A model generated the notes under the pieces. That model worked only from the letters and a program-made list of their open reading frames with translations. It was not told the DNA's origin and searched no databases. Made by a program: the position numbers and the translations under genes. Shown here piece after piece: positions 54,580 to 63,759 of a stretch of DNA of 64,000 bases. The stretch spans positions 1,240,001 to 1,304,000 of the forward strand of contig JAWLAG010000001.1 of the NCBI GenBank assembly GCA_041395505.1. Direction: 5' to 3'. Positions within the stretch are counted from its first letter, which is position 1; every line of letters begins with the position of its first letter. This stretch comes from Steroidobacteraceae bacterium (GTDB lineage Bacteria; Pseudomonadota; Gammaproteobacteria; Steroidobacterales; Steroidobacteraceae).

Positions 54580-55749
54580 ATGCGCGTTCCGCTCCTTGAT
54601 CTCAAGCCTCAGTACCAATCCCTGAAAACCGAGCTCGACGCGGCCATGCTGCGCGTCGCGGATTCGCAAGCTTTCATTCTGGGCCCGCAAGTGCGCGCAC
54701 TCGAGACCTCGGTCGCCGCGTACTGCCAATGCGACTACGGCATCGGCGTATCCTCTGGCACCGATGCGCTGCTGGTGGCGCTCATGGTGCTCGACATCGG
54801 TGCCGGCGATGAAGTCATTACCACGCCCTACACCTTTTTTGCCACCGCGGGCACCATCGCACGTGTCGGCGCTCGACCGGTGTTCTGCGACATCGAGCGC
54901 GATACGTTCAATCTCTCACCCACTGCGGTTGCCGACTGGATCGAGACGCATTGCGAGATGCGCGCGGGGAGGCTCGTCAATCGAGACACCGGTGGCATCG
55001 TCAAGGCCCTGATGCCGGTGCATCTGTATGGCCAGGTCGCAGACATGGATGGCTTGATGCAGATCGCCCGGAAGTTCGGACTGCGCGTCATCGAAGACGC
55101 TGCCCAGGCCATCGGCAGCGCGGACGCCGGCGGGCGCGCCGCCTGCAGTCTTGGCGATATCGGCTGTCTCTCGTTCTTCCCGACCAAGAACCTCGGCGCA
55201 TTCGGTGACGCCGGCATGTGCGTCACCAACGATCCCGCGCTCGCTCAACGCCTCGAGATCTTTCGGGTGCACGGTAGCAAGCCGAAGTATTACCACGCTT
55301 TCGTGGGCGGTAATTTCCGCCTCGATGAAATCCAGGCGGCCGTGCTCAATGTCAAGCTGCCGCATCTCGATGCCTGGAGCGAAGCTCGGCAGCGCAATGC
55401 CCGGATCTACGATCAAGCCTTTCAGAAGGCGCAGCTCGGGGCCAGGGTCGTTACACCACCGGCCACAAGCGGCGCACGCCATATCTATAATCAATACGTC
55501 CTTCGCGTACAGGAGCGCGACAAACTGCGCGCCTGGCTCGCGGAGCAGGGCGTTGGCACCGAAATCTACTACCCGCTGGCGCTGCATCAACAGGCCTGCT
55601 TTGCCTATCTGGGCCACGGCGAGAGAGATTTTCCCGAATCCGAACGTGCCGCGGCCGAGTCCCTCGCATTGCCAATCTATCCCGAGCTGACCGAGGCGCA
55701 GCTCCACTATGTCGTGGAGCGGATAGTCGCTTTCTACCAGGGCAGCTGA
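54580..55749 (+). CDS. DegT/DnrJ/EryC1 family sugar aminotransferase
   Basis: PLP-dependent aminotransferase of 389 residues acting on a nucleotide-linked keto sugar. The PLP lysine is Lys203 in FFPTKNLGAFGDAG; other signatures are SGTDALLVAL, VHLYGQVADMD and EDAAQAIGS. It resembles WbpE/VioA/FdtB-type enzymes, but the position of amination cannot be told. The ketosugar-forming partner (a dehydratase or 3-oxidase) is not in the window and may lie further in the locus. It follows the epimerase and precedes pgi by one base. Confidence 0.9.
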   Translation: MRVPLLDLKPQYQSLKTELDAAMLRVADSQAFILGPQVRALETSVAAYCQCDYGIGVSSGTDALLVALMVLDIGAGDEVITTPYTFFATAGTIARVGARPVFCDIERDTFNLSPTAVADWIETHCEMRAGRLVNRDTGGIVKALMPVHLYGQVADMDGLMQIARKFGLRVIEDAAQAIGSADAGGRAACSLGDIGCLSFFPTKNLGAFGDAGMCVTNDPALAQRLEIFRVHGSKPKYYHAFVGGNFRLDEIQAAVLNVKLPHLDAWSEARQRNARIYDQAFQKAQLGARVVTPPATSGARHIYNQYVLRVQERDKLRAWLAEQGVGTEIYYPLALHQQACFAYLGHGERDFPESERAAAESLALPIYPELTEAQLHYVVERIVAFYQGS

Positions 55750-55750
55750 C

Positions 55751-57313
55751 GTGGTCGCCGCGGCGGCACAACCGGCATGGCGACGGCTGACCGTGCTCGC
55801 CAACGAGCGCGGTGCGCGGCATGTGCGCGAATTGCTCCGCGATACGGATCGCTATGCGAGCTTCACGCGATCGTTCGGATCCTGGCTTTTCGATTTTTCG
55901 CGCCAACGCGTGGATGGCGACATCCTGCATGCGCTCGTCGACCTGGCCGGCACGGCGGGTCTCGAATCGGCCATACGGGCCATGTGGCGCGGCGATGCGA
56001 TCAACCGCAGCGAGAATCGTCCGGCGCTACATATCGCGCTGCGCCAGCCACGAGGCGCCAATATCGGCGGCTCCGCGATTCACGATCTGGTGCTCGAAGA
56101 GCGTGAACGGATGCTGCGATTTGCCGAGCAGCTGCGCGGCGGCGATTGGCGCCTGGTCATCAACGTCGGCATTGGGGGCTCGGACCTGGGTCCCGCCATG
56201 GCGGTCGAAGCATTGCGACCCTATGGCGCCGGCGCGCCGCGCGTCGAGTTCGTGTCGAATGTCGACGGCTGCCGACTCGCGGATTTGCTCGCCGAGGCGG
56301 ATCCGGCACGCACGCTTTTCATCATTGCATCCAAGACCTTCACCACCCAGGAGACCATGGCCAACGCGCGCGCGGCACGCGAGTGGATCGCCGAGCGGCT
56401 CGGCGAGGCGCAGCTGCTGCGTCATTTTGCGGCCGTGTCGGTCAACACGGCAGCGATGAATGACTTCGGCGTGCACCCCGAGCAGCGTTTTTGCATGTGG
56501 GACTGGGTCGGTGGCCGCTATTCGCTGTGGTCGTCGATCGGTCTTGCACTGGCGGTGGCGATCGGTCGCGATCAATTCGAGTCGCTCCTCGCCGGCGCCC
56601 ATGCAATGGATGAACATTTTCGAAGTGCTCCCTTCGCGGACAATCTGCCGGTGCTCGCCGCACTGCTTGGCATCTGGAACATCAACTTCCTGCGGCTGCC
56701 GACGCTTGCCGTGCTGCCCTACGATGATCGCCTGCGCCGTTTCCCGGCCTACCTGCAGCAACTCGAAATGGAGAGCAACGGCAAGTCTGTCTCGATCGAT
56801 GGCAGCCCGCTCGATCACGAGACGGCTGCCGTCCTCTGGGGTGAGCCTGGCAACAACGCCCAGCATTCATTTTTCCAGCTCTTGCACCAGGGTTCGGCGC
56901 GGGCGGCGCTCGATTTCGTTCTGCCCGTACGTTCATCCTGCGAGCGTCAGTCGCAACAGGACCTGGCGATCGCCAATTGCCTTGCGCAGGCCGAGGCGTT
57001 CGCACTCGGGCAGCAGGACGGGCCCGCGGAAAAGCAGCACGCAGGCAACCGGCCAGCAACGCTCTTGCTTTTCGATAGGCTCGATCCCGCCAATCTCGGT
57101 CGACTCGTGGCGCTGTACGAACACAAGGTCTATGCGCAGAGCGTGATCTGGGGCATCAACGCCTTCGACCAGTGGGGCGTGGAGCTCGGCAAGAGAATGT
57201 GCGGTGCATTGCTGAGTGCCGTCGCGCCGCGAGGTCCGCGAGCCGATCAGCCCGAGCGCCTGCGCAAGCTCCTGGACTATGTGGACCGCTTCCGCGCGAA
57301 CGATGGCCGCTAG
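55751..57313 (+). CDS. pgi: Glucose-6-phosphate isomerase
   Basis: Interconverts glucose 6-phosphate and fructose 6-phosphate, linking central metabolism to nucleotide-sugar supply. Signatures are NVGIGGSDLGPAM, SKTFTTQETMANA, the catalytic His region GNNAQHSFFQLLHQG and the catalytic Lys in ALYEHKVYAQSVIWGINAFDQ (last part GINAFDQWGVELGK). Length is 520 residues, a little shorter than E. coli (549). GTG start directly after the aminotransferase stop. The TAG stop overlaps the stop of the convergent wzi-like gene within CTAG. Confidence 0.95.
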   Translation: MVAAAAQPAWRRLTVLANERGARHVRELLRDTDRYASFTRSFGSWLFDFSRQRVDGDILHALVDLAGTAGLESAIRAMWRGDAINRSENRPALHIALRQPRGANIGGSAIHDLVLEERERMLRFAEQLRGGDWRLVINVGIGGSDLGPAMAVEALRPYGAGAPRVEFVSNVDGCRLADLLAEADPARTLFIIASKTFTTQETMANARAAREWIAERLGEAQLLRHFAAVSVNTAAMNDFGVHPEQRFCMWDWVGGRYSLWSSIGLALAVAIGRDQFESLLAGAHAMDEHFRSAPFADNLPVLAALLGIWNINFLRLPTLAVLPYDDRLRRFPAYLQQLEMESNGKSVSIDGSPLDHETAAVLWGEPGNNAQHSFFQLLHQGSARAALDFVLPVRSSCERQSQQDLAIANCLAQAEAFALGQQDGPAEKQHAGNRPATLLLFDRLDPANLGRLVALYEHKVYAQSVIWGINAFDQWGVELGKRMCGALLSAVAPRGPRADQPERLRKLLDYVDRFRANDGR

Positions 57314-59226
57314 AAGCGACGGCTGAGAGTCAGGCCGGCGATGCCGATGTCGTAGAAGCTGTCCGGCCGCGTGCTCTGTGGGTCTTCGGGCAGCAGGTGG
57401 TCCCGCGCCACCTTGTAGGCGAAACGCAGGTCGAAGCCAAGGTTCCACCCTGGCATGATGTCGATCCATTCGGTGCCGGCCCCGACATAGATGCCGTAGG
57501 CGGGCGTTGCCAGGTCGTAGCGGGCCGCGCCGACGAAGCCGCCCAGAGCGAGCGCAGGGCCGATCCGTCGCCGGTAGTCGAGGAGCCGCACGCCGATCAG
57601 CCAGTGATCGTCGATGCGGTCGAATTCCATGCGAGTGCCGATGTCGCTGCGCGGCCCGATCGCGCGTCGCGCGCCGAGCGCAAGATAGGGCGTGTACTCC
57701 CGGCCTGTGGTGACCGTCGGTACATCGTCGGCCAGATCCACGCGGGTATTCGCTACGCTCGCTCCGGCCGCAAGGAACCACTCGGCGCCATGCTCGCGCG
57801 AGGACGAAAAGCTGGCGCGATCCGCCGGGCCTGCGCCCGGGTGCCAGTTGAGCGTCAAGCCGGCATGGCGATAGTGGTTGGCAAACACATCTTCGCCGGC
57901 CAGCACTTCGGCGCCGAGCTGGAATTCGCCGAAATTGCGGGCGTAGCTGAGCGCGTATTGATTAGCGCGCTGGTAACCGGCGCTGCCGTAATCCTCGTTT
58001 GCAAGCGTGCGATAGCGCAGTTCGAGGCGACCGCCGAACGATGGCCACCAGCCGAAGCGCAGCATGTGCGTCTGCGCACCAATGGCGTCGCCGAATCGAC
58101 GCAGGTCGCCACCCCAATGGCCGATGACCTGCCCGTCGTTCGTGAGGCCGTCGCCATAAAGGCCGTTGACGTACCAGCCGTTCTGCCACTCCGATGCCTC
58201 ATAGGTGAAGTCGAATTGTCCCCAAAGCCGTGGTACGTCTATACCGACCGACAAGGCCGAGTTACCGAGCAGGAAGTTCTTCGCGAAGGAAGTATCCTCG
58301 CCCGCGTACTCGAAATAAACCGACCAGGGTACGGCACCCGGAAACACGAACCGGCTGCTGATGCTCGCCAGCTGATTGCCAAATTGATTGTCGAGGCTGG
58401 CAGGTGATGCGGCATTGTCGAATTTCGACGGATTGAAAAAAGCGCGCAGGATATCGCCAAAGCTCTGCCCGCCGCGGGCGCCGCCGCCGAATTGCAGCAG
58501 CCGGCTCGCGCCGATGGCCCAGCCACGCACAGGCTCGATCGAGACGTGCAGCCCCGCAAGCCGCGGCCGTCCGGCCGTATCGCCGCCTTCAAAAGCGATC
58601 TGCTGCGAATAGCCCATGTCGGCCAGAAACGCTTCATAGCGCAGCCCGAGGCGTGTCAGGCGCCGTCGATTCGATAGTGTCACCGAGGGCATGGTCGGCG
58701 CATGGCTCGAGAACAGCATGGCACTGTCGGCGAAAGGCGATAGCCAGTGCTCCCGAAAGCCGACATCGAGCTGGGCAAAATCCCAGCCGGCGCTGAGCAG
58801 GCTGCCCGCGAGGTCGCTACCGCCGTCATAGGCGAGGCCGCCCAGGTTCAGTTGCAAGTGTTCGCCGAGCCGCAGCTGGGTGCGCGCAGCCGCCAGCCAG
58901 GGACTGTCGCTCGTCAGGCCGCTCTGGTTGGGCAGGCGGTAGGGTCGGTCGCTCGCGTCGAAAGCCGCGAGTGTCGCGGTGGTCACAGCGAAGCGCGCAT
59001 CGTAGCGCGCCAGACGTCGGCGCACCGATGCGCACAACGCCGCATCTTTGTCGCAGGCGACATTCAGCGCATCGGCGATGTCATCAACCGCAATGGGTCG
59101 GGTCAGCAGGGCTCGATCCGCGAGCAGCATGACGCGCGCGATATCGCGTTCGAAGGCGCCGTCGAGGTAGGCGGGGAGATAGCTGCTGACACCCGCAGCC
59201 AGCACCATCAGCACGCCGGCGCTCAC
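57310..59226 (-). CDS. Capsule assembly Wzi family outer-membrane protein (long form)
   Basis: A 638-residue predicted outer-membrane beta-barrel. The short hydrophobic N-terminus (about 1-20) could be a signal peptide, although it lacks the usual basic residues. The Wzi-like core reads LDVGFREHWLSPFADSAML followed by SSHAPTMPSVTLSN, and the rest alternates aromatic-rich barrel strands to a terminal Phe (LTLSRRF). Wzi proteins bind capsule polysaccharide to the surface. GTG start with GAGGGAG eight bases upstream; an in-frame stop lies two codons before it. It is longer than classical Wzi (about 480) and divergent from a second Wzi-like gene. Confidence 0.82.
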   Translation of the reverse strand: MSAGVLMVLAAGVSSYLPAYLDGAFERDIARVMLLADRALLTRPIAVDDIADALNVACDKDAALCASVRRRLARYDARFAVTTATLAAFDASDRPYRLPNQSGLTSDSPWLAAARTQLRLGEHLQLNLGGLAYDGGSDLAGSLLSAGWDFAQLDVGFREHWLSPFADSAMLFSSHAPTMPSVTLSNRRRLTRLGLRYEAFLADMGYSQQIAFEGGDTAGRPRLAGLHVSIEPVRGWAIGASRLLQFGGGARGGQSFGDILRAFFNPSKFDNAASPASLDNQFGNQLASISSRFVFPGAVPWSVYFEYAGEDTSFAKNFLLGNSALSVGIDVPRLWGQFDFTYEASEWQNGWYVNGLYGDGLTNDGQVIGHWGGDLRRFGDAIGAQTHMLRFGWWPSFGGRLELRYRTLANEDYGSAGYQRANQYALSYARNFGEFQLGAEVLAGEDVFANHYRHAGLTLNWHPGAGPADRASFSSSREHGAEWFLAAGASVANTRVDLADDVPTVTTGREYTPYLALGARRAIGPRSDIGTRMEFDRIDDHWLIGVRLLDYRRRIGPALALGGFVGAARYDLATPAYGIYVGAGTEWIDIMPGWNLGFDLRFAYKVARDHLLPEDPQSTRPDSFYDIGIAGLTLSRRF

Positions 59227-59252
59227 GACTCACGCTCCCTCATTGGTCGGGC

Positions 59253-59266
59253 CCCGTCCTGACGGG
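59253..59266. promoter_or_regulatory. Palindrome in the divergent wzi-wzi gap (possible operator)
   Basis: CCCGTC-CT-GACGGG is a perfect 14-bp inverted repeat in the 95-bp gap between two divergent Wzi-family genes. AT-rich sequence follows, with TATCAT at 59287-59292 as a possible rightward -10. The palindrome is a candidate binding site for a regulator of both genes. Confidence 0.35.
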
Positions 59267-59321
59267 CATTAAATATGAAACTCCACTATCATTGCGCGCG
59301 GTGCCGGAGTAAGCATCGATT

Positions 59322-60782
59322 TTGAACATCAGACGACTCCTGATTCTATGTCTTTTCCCCGTGGTGAGCGCGGCCGATCCGTGGCTGCCGCCGGGTGACC
59401 TGTCGCTCCGCCACGACATCGAGTTGCTGGCCGACGCCGGCATCGTTCGCGGACCTGTCACGACCTGGCCCATTTCGTGGCCCGATATCGCCCGTGACGT
59501 GCTGGCGGCTACGTCGGCGCCAGCCGATGCCGCGCTGCAATCGGCGCTTGCACGCATTCAGCGCGCCGCGCGGCGCGCAGCCGCACCCGGTTGGTCAGGT
59601 TGGGCAGTGCGTGCCAGCGCGAGCGAGGAGCCGATTGCGTTGCGTAGTTTCGCTGCGACTTCGCGCGACCAGGGGGAGATCGAACTTGGCAGTGGCTATC
59701 TCGGCGAGCGTTGGGCCGCCCGCGTCGTCGTGACCGGAGTTGCCAATCCGGCCGATGATCAAGACGTTCGCTTCGACGGGTCGTATATCGGTATTTCCCT
59801 GGGCAACTTCATGATCTCCGCCGGGGCAATGGAGCACTGGTGGGGTCCGGGGTGGGAAGGCAGCCTGGTATTGTCGAACAACGCGCGGCCGATTCCGTCT
59901 TTCACTGTCGAACGCAACTACACCGAGGCTTCGCGACGGCCCGTATTGCGCTGGTTTGGACCATGGCGAGCCAGTATCGCGATTGGCCAGACCGATCGAA
60001 ATCGCGTTGCGGTGCCGGACGTCAGGTTCTTTGCCGCGCGAGTCAACTTCAAGCCCCGACCCTGGCTCGAGTTCGGGTTGTCACGAACGGCGCAGTGGTG
60101 CGGCGAAGGGCGACCTTGCTCGCTGTCGGTATTCAAGGACCTGCTTTTCGGGCGAGACAATCGCGACGCGTCGCTGACCGTCAATGATGAACCAGGCAAC
60201 CAGATGGCTGGCTACGACATGCGCTTGCGATCGCCCTGGCGCCGGCTGCCGGCTGCTTTCTACATGCAAATGATCGGCGAGGACGAGGCCAACCACCTGC
60301 CGAGCAAATTCCTGGGCTTGCTTGGCGGCGAAATCTGGGGTGGCGGCGAGTTTGGTTCGTGGCGCCTGCATGCCGAGTATGCCGACACGAGTTGCAGCTT
60401 TGCGCGTAACAACCCTCAGTTCGATTGCGCCTATCGCAATGGTCTTTATCCGCAGGGCTATGTGTATCGTGGGCGAGTCATCGGCCATACGCTCGATAGC
60501 GACGGTCGCATGACATCGCTCGGGGCACTGTGGTTGCGCCCGAGCGGCGACTCGGTGTCCGTTCTGGTGCGTTCCATCACACTCAATCGCGACGGCGGCG
60601 TCGATGCGGCCAATACCCAGAGCACGACGCGTCGCAAGCTCAGCAATGTCGAGCTTGGGTACAATCGCGACGTGGGGCCCGGGCACTTGCAGATCGGCGC
60701 AGGTTACGACGATGTCACCGAGGGCGTAGACGCCGGTTCCACGGTGCGCGGATTCATTCAATGGCAGCAGGAGTTCGACTAG
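59322..60782 (+). CDS. Capsule assembly Wzi family outer-membrane protein
   Basis: A 486-residue protein with a clear signal peptide (basic MNIRR, then a hydrophobic core, cleavage near VSAAD) and the Wzi fold. The diagnostic block is AMEHWWGPGWEGSLVLSNNARPIPSFTVERN. The length matches E. coli Wzi, an 18-strand outer-membrane barrel that anchors capsule. Translation starts at TTG 59322, as the signal peptide begins there; a GGAG about 12 bases upstream is a weak ribosome site. It ends two bases before the SLBB export gene, so the two are one unit. Confidence 0.88.
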   Translation: MNIRRLLILCLFPVVSAADPWLPPGDLSLRHDIELLADAGIVRGPVTTWPISWPDIARDVLAATSAPADAALQSALARIQRAARRAAAPGWSGWAVRASASEEPIALRSFAATSRDQGEIELGSGYLGERWAARVVVTGVANPADDQDVRFDGSYIGISLGNFMISAGAMEHWWGPGWEGSLVLSNNARPIPSFTVERNYTEASRRPVLRWFGPWRASIAIGQTDRNRVAVPDVRFFAARVNFKPRPWLEFGLSRTAQWCGEGRPCSLSVFKDLLFGRDNRDASLTVNDEPGNQMAGYDMRLRSPWRRLPAAFYMQMIGEDEANHLPSKFLGLLGGEIWGGGEFGSWRLHAEYADTSCSFARNNPQFDCAYRNGLYPQGYVYRGRVIGHTLDSDGRMTSLGALWLRPSGDSVSVLVRSITLNRDGGVDAANTQSTTRRKLSNVELGYNRDVGPGHLQIGAGYDDVTEGVDAGSTVRGFIQWQQEFD

Positions 60783-60784
60783 CG

Positions 60785-63703
60785 ATGTCAGTACGCGGCA
60801 TGCCCGGGCGAAGAGTATGGCGTTGGCTCGCGGGGAGATACCTGCCGGTTCTGCTGGCCGGTGCGTTGATGGTCCTGCCATCCACAGCGACCATCGCCCA
60901 AAGCGCGTTGCCGAGCGACGCACAGCTCGAGCTGCTTCGAAACCTCACGCCCGAGCAACGCGAAGCGATCATGCGTGAGTTGGGCGCAGGCGGCACGTCC
61001 TCTGCTACGCCCGCGGGCTCGTCGGCTCAATCGGGTGCTGTGACGCCGCCCGATCTTGATCAGGCCTTGCGACGAATGAGCCCCGATCAGCTGCGGGCGT
61101 TGTTGATTCCGTCGCTGAAGCCGGGCGATACCGTTCTGCTCGAGGTCGATTTCCCGGGGCGTCTCACGAGACTACAGCCCGCGCCGACCGTTGGCGCTCA
61201 AGTGCCAAATTCGGCCGGGCCGCCTGGAGCGGGCGATGCGCAATCCATGCAGAGAGCGGACACACAACGAAACGTTGTCGAAACGACACTTACGGTAACG
61301 GAGCGTGACAAGCTGGCCAAGCTCATCGAGCTCTTGCGCAGCCGCAATCCCTATGTCCTCGATTCCGAAGGTCGCTTGCTGTTGCCCGGATTTCCGGTCG
61401 ACGGTATCCAACTGTCCGGTCTCAACGAGGAGCAGGCGACGAAGCGCCTGCAGGCGGTGCCCGAACTTGCGCAACTCGAGGTGCGACTGACCTTTCTGCC
61501 GCTCAAGCGCACGGGTGCGAGAGGCCTGCGCCCTTATGGTTACGAGCTTTTCAATAAGGGCGGATCGGCATTTGCGCCGGCGGCCGAGGCACCCGTGCCC
61601 GCAGACTATGTCGTGGGGGCGGGCGATCGCATCGATGTCCAGCTCTATGGCAATGAGAACCGCAATCTTGCGCTGGTCGTCGGCCGCGACGGGCGCATCA
61701 GTTTCCCCGAGCTCGGTCCGATTCGGGTCGGTGGTCAGCGCTTCTCGGCTGTCAAGAGCACAATCGAGTCTCGAGTCGCCAAGCAGATGATTGGTGTCAA
61801 TGCCAGCGTATCGATCGGCGAATCGCGTGGCATCCGCGTGTTTGTACTCGGCGAGGCGCGCAATCCTGGTTCCTACACAGTGAGCGGCCTGGCGACAGTC
61901 ACGACCGCATTGGTTGCCGCCGGTGGAATTACTGAAATCGGTTCAATGCGCGATATTCAACTCAAGCGCCAAGGCGCCATCGTGCGCCGCCTCGATCTAT
62001 ACGATTTATTGTTGCGCGGCGATACCGCCAATGATGCGAAGCTCCTGCCTGGCGATGCGATATTCATTCCGCCGGTCGGCGCGACGGTCGCTTTGGATGG
62101 CGAAGTCAAGCGCCCCGCAATTTACGAGCTCAAGGGCCAGACAGCACTTGCCGATGTCATCGCACTGGCGGGCGGGTTCACTGTCGATGCCGACGCTACA
62201 CATGTCTCGCTGACACGCGTCGATGCCGAGCGGCGACGTGTGGTTATGGATGTCGACCTTACGACGGCCGCAGCGCGCAACACCACGGCAAGTAATGGCG
62301 ATATTCTGCGGGTCAATCGTCTGCGACCCCAGATCGATGAGGGTGTGGTCACACGCGGGCACTTGCATCGACCTGGTGTACATGCTTGGCGGCCCGACCT
62401 TCGCATCAGCGATGTCATTCCAACGATCGACGAGCTTCGGCCGGGAGCGGACCTGCACTACGTCCTTATTCGGCGCGAGTTGCCGCCTGACCGACGAATA
62501 GCAGTATTCTCTGCGGATCTCGAGGCCGCCATGCGGTCGCCGGGGTCCGAGAAGGACATCCCCCTCCAGCCACGTGACGAGATCACGGTTTTCGATTTCG
62601 AGTTGGGTCGCGCGAGAGTGATCCGACCGCTCCTAGATGAACTCAGATTACAGTCGCAGGCTAGCCAGCCGACCGAAATTGTTCGCGTCACAGGCCGCGT
62701 CAAAGTGCCCGGCGAGTATCCGCTGGAACCCGGCATGCGCATCGCAGATCTCGTTCGCGCCGGCGGCGGCCTCGAGGATTCGGCTTACGTTGGCGAGGCG
62801 GAACTCACGCGATACGAGGTGAACGGCAGCGACGGTCAGACTGCGGAACTGCGAGATATCAATCTCGAGGCAGCGCTGCGCGGCGATAATACGGCCAACC
62901 TGGAGTTGCAGGCCTTTGACAGCCTGATCGTCAAGGAAGTGCCGGAGTGGGGTGTCAAGGAGGAAGTTGCAGTCGAAGGCGAGGTTCGCTTTCCAGGGCG
63001 CTATTCGATTCGCAGAGGCGAGACCTTGCGCTCGATACTCGAGCGTGCGGGTGGATTGACGCAGCTCGCGTTCCCGGAAGGTGCTGTTTTCACGCGCGAA
63101 GAACTGCGCGAGCGCGAACAGAAGCAACTCGATCAGCTGGGACAGCGATTGCAGGGCGATCTCGCGACACTGGCGCTGCAAGGTGCTGCCGCCAACCAGG
63201 CACAGGCCGGCACGGCACTCAGTGTTGGCCAGTCGCTTCTGGCGCAGCTGCAGTCGACCAAAGCCGTCGGCCGGCTCGTCATCGATGTCAATCGCGTGCT
63301 CACCGGCCCGGTCGGTGGTGTCGGAGATATTGTGCTTCGCAGCGGCGACCGGTTAATGATTCCGAAGCGTCGCCAGGAAGTCACCGTGCTGGGAGAAGTG
63401 CAAAACGCAACGTCGCATTTTTACCGACCGGATCTCGAGCGTGACGACTACATCGCGTTGAGTGGCGGGACAACGCGCAAGGCCGACCGCGGCAGGATCT
63501 ACGTTGTGCGCGCTGATGGCAGCGTGGTGGGCCGCAATTCCAGTGGCTGGTTCAGGCGCGCGAGTAATATCGACATTCGACCGGGAGATACAGTCGTCGT
63601 GCCGCTTGACACGGAACGCATTCCGCGGCTTCCGTTCTGGACCGCTGTCACGCAGATTCTATATAACATTGCTATTGCCGCGGCAGCGGTGAAGACGTTC
63701 TAG
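60785..63703 (+). CDS. Large SLBB-domain polysaccharide export protein (Wza-like)
   Basis: A 972-residue periplasmic/outer-membrane export component. Signal peptide about 1-39 (after basic RRVWRW, cleavage near TIAQS), with no lipobox cysteine, unlike Wza. The Poly_export domain is near 275-360 (DYVVGAGDRIDVQLYG). Six SLBB-type repeats follow, each centred on a G-E/R-V-x-x-P-G-x-Y pattern: LGEARNPGSY, DGEVKRPAIY, a degenerate RGHLHRPGVH, TGRVKVPGEY, EGEVRFPGRY and LGEVQNATSHF. The C-terminus WTAVTQILYNIAIAAAAV may be the amphipathic outer-membrane helix as in Wza. It is followed by a Wzz-like gene. Confidence 0.88.
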   Translation: MSVRGMPGRRVWRWLAGRYLPVLLAGALMVLPSTATIAQSALPSDAQLELLRNLTPEQREAIMRELGAGGTSSATPAGSSAQSGAVTPPDLDQALRRMSPDQLRALLIPSLKPGDTVLLEVDFPGRLTRLQPAPTVGAQVPNSAGPPGAGDAQSMQRADTQRNVVETTLTVTERDKLAKLIELLRSRNPYVLDSEGRLLLPGFPVDGIQLSGLNEEQATKRLQAVPELAQLEVRLTFLPLKRTGARGLRPYGYELFNKGGSAFAPAAEAPVPADYVVGAGDRIDVQLYGNENRNLALVVGRDGRISFPELGPIRVGGQRFSAVKSTIESRVAKQMIGVNASVSIGESRGIRVFVLGEARNPGSYTVSGLATVTTALVAAGGITEIGSMRDIQLKRQGAIVRRLDLYDLLLRGDTANDAKLLPGDAIFIPPVGATVALDGEVKRPAIYELKGQTALADVIALAGGFTVDADATHVSLTRVDAERRRVVMDVDLTTAAARNTTASNGDILRVNRLRPQIDEGVVTRGHLHRPGVHAWRPDLRISDVIPTIDELRPGADLHYVLIRRELPPDRRIAVFSADLEAAMRSPGSEKDIPLQPRDEITVFDFELGRARVIRPLLDELRLQSQASQPTEIVRVTGRVKVPGEYPLEPGMRIADLVRAGGGLEDSAYVGEAELTRYEVNGSDGQTAELRDINLEAALRGDNTANLELQAFDSLIVKEVPEWGVKEEVAVEGEVRFPGRYSIRRGETLRSILERAGGLTQLAFPEGAVFTREELREREQKQLDQLGQRLQGDLATLALQGAAANQAQAGTALSVGQSLLAQLQSTKAVGRLVIDVNRVLTGPVGGVGDIVLRSGDRLMIPKRRQEVTVLGEVQNATSHFYRPDLERDDYIALSGGTTRKADRGRIYVVRADGSVVGRNSSGWFRRASNIDIRPGDTVVVPLDTERIPRLPFWTAVTQILYNIAIAAAAVKTF

Positions 63704-63759
63704 CATGACATACTGGTTTGAAAGCAATTTTGGTCGCGCATGCGGGTCGAAAGTAGCCA

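Noticed and set aside
57172..58407. Plus-strand open frame (411 codons) opposite the long wzi-like gene
   Set aside because: No domain is recognisable, while the minus strand encodes a barrel with Wzi motifs, so the plus frame is a shadow.
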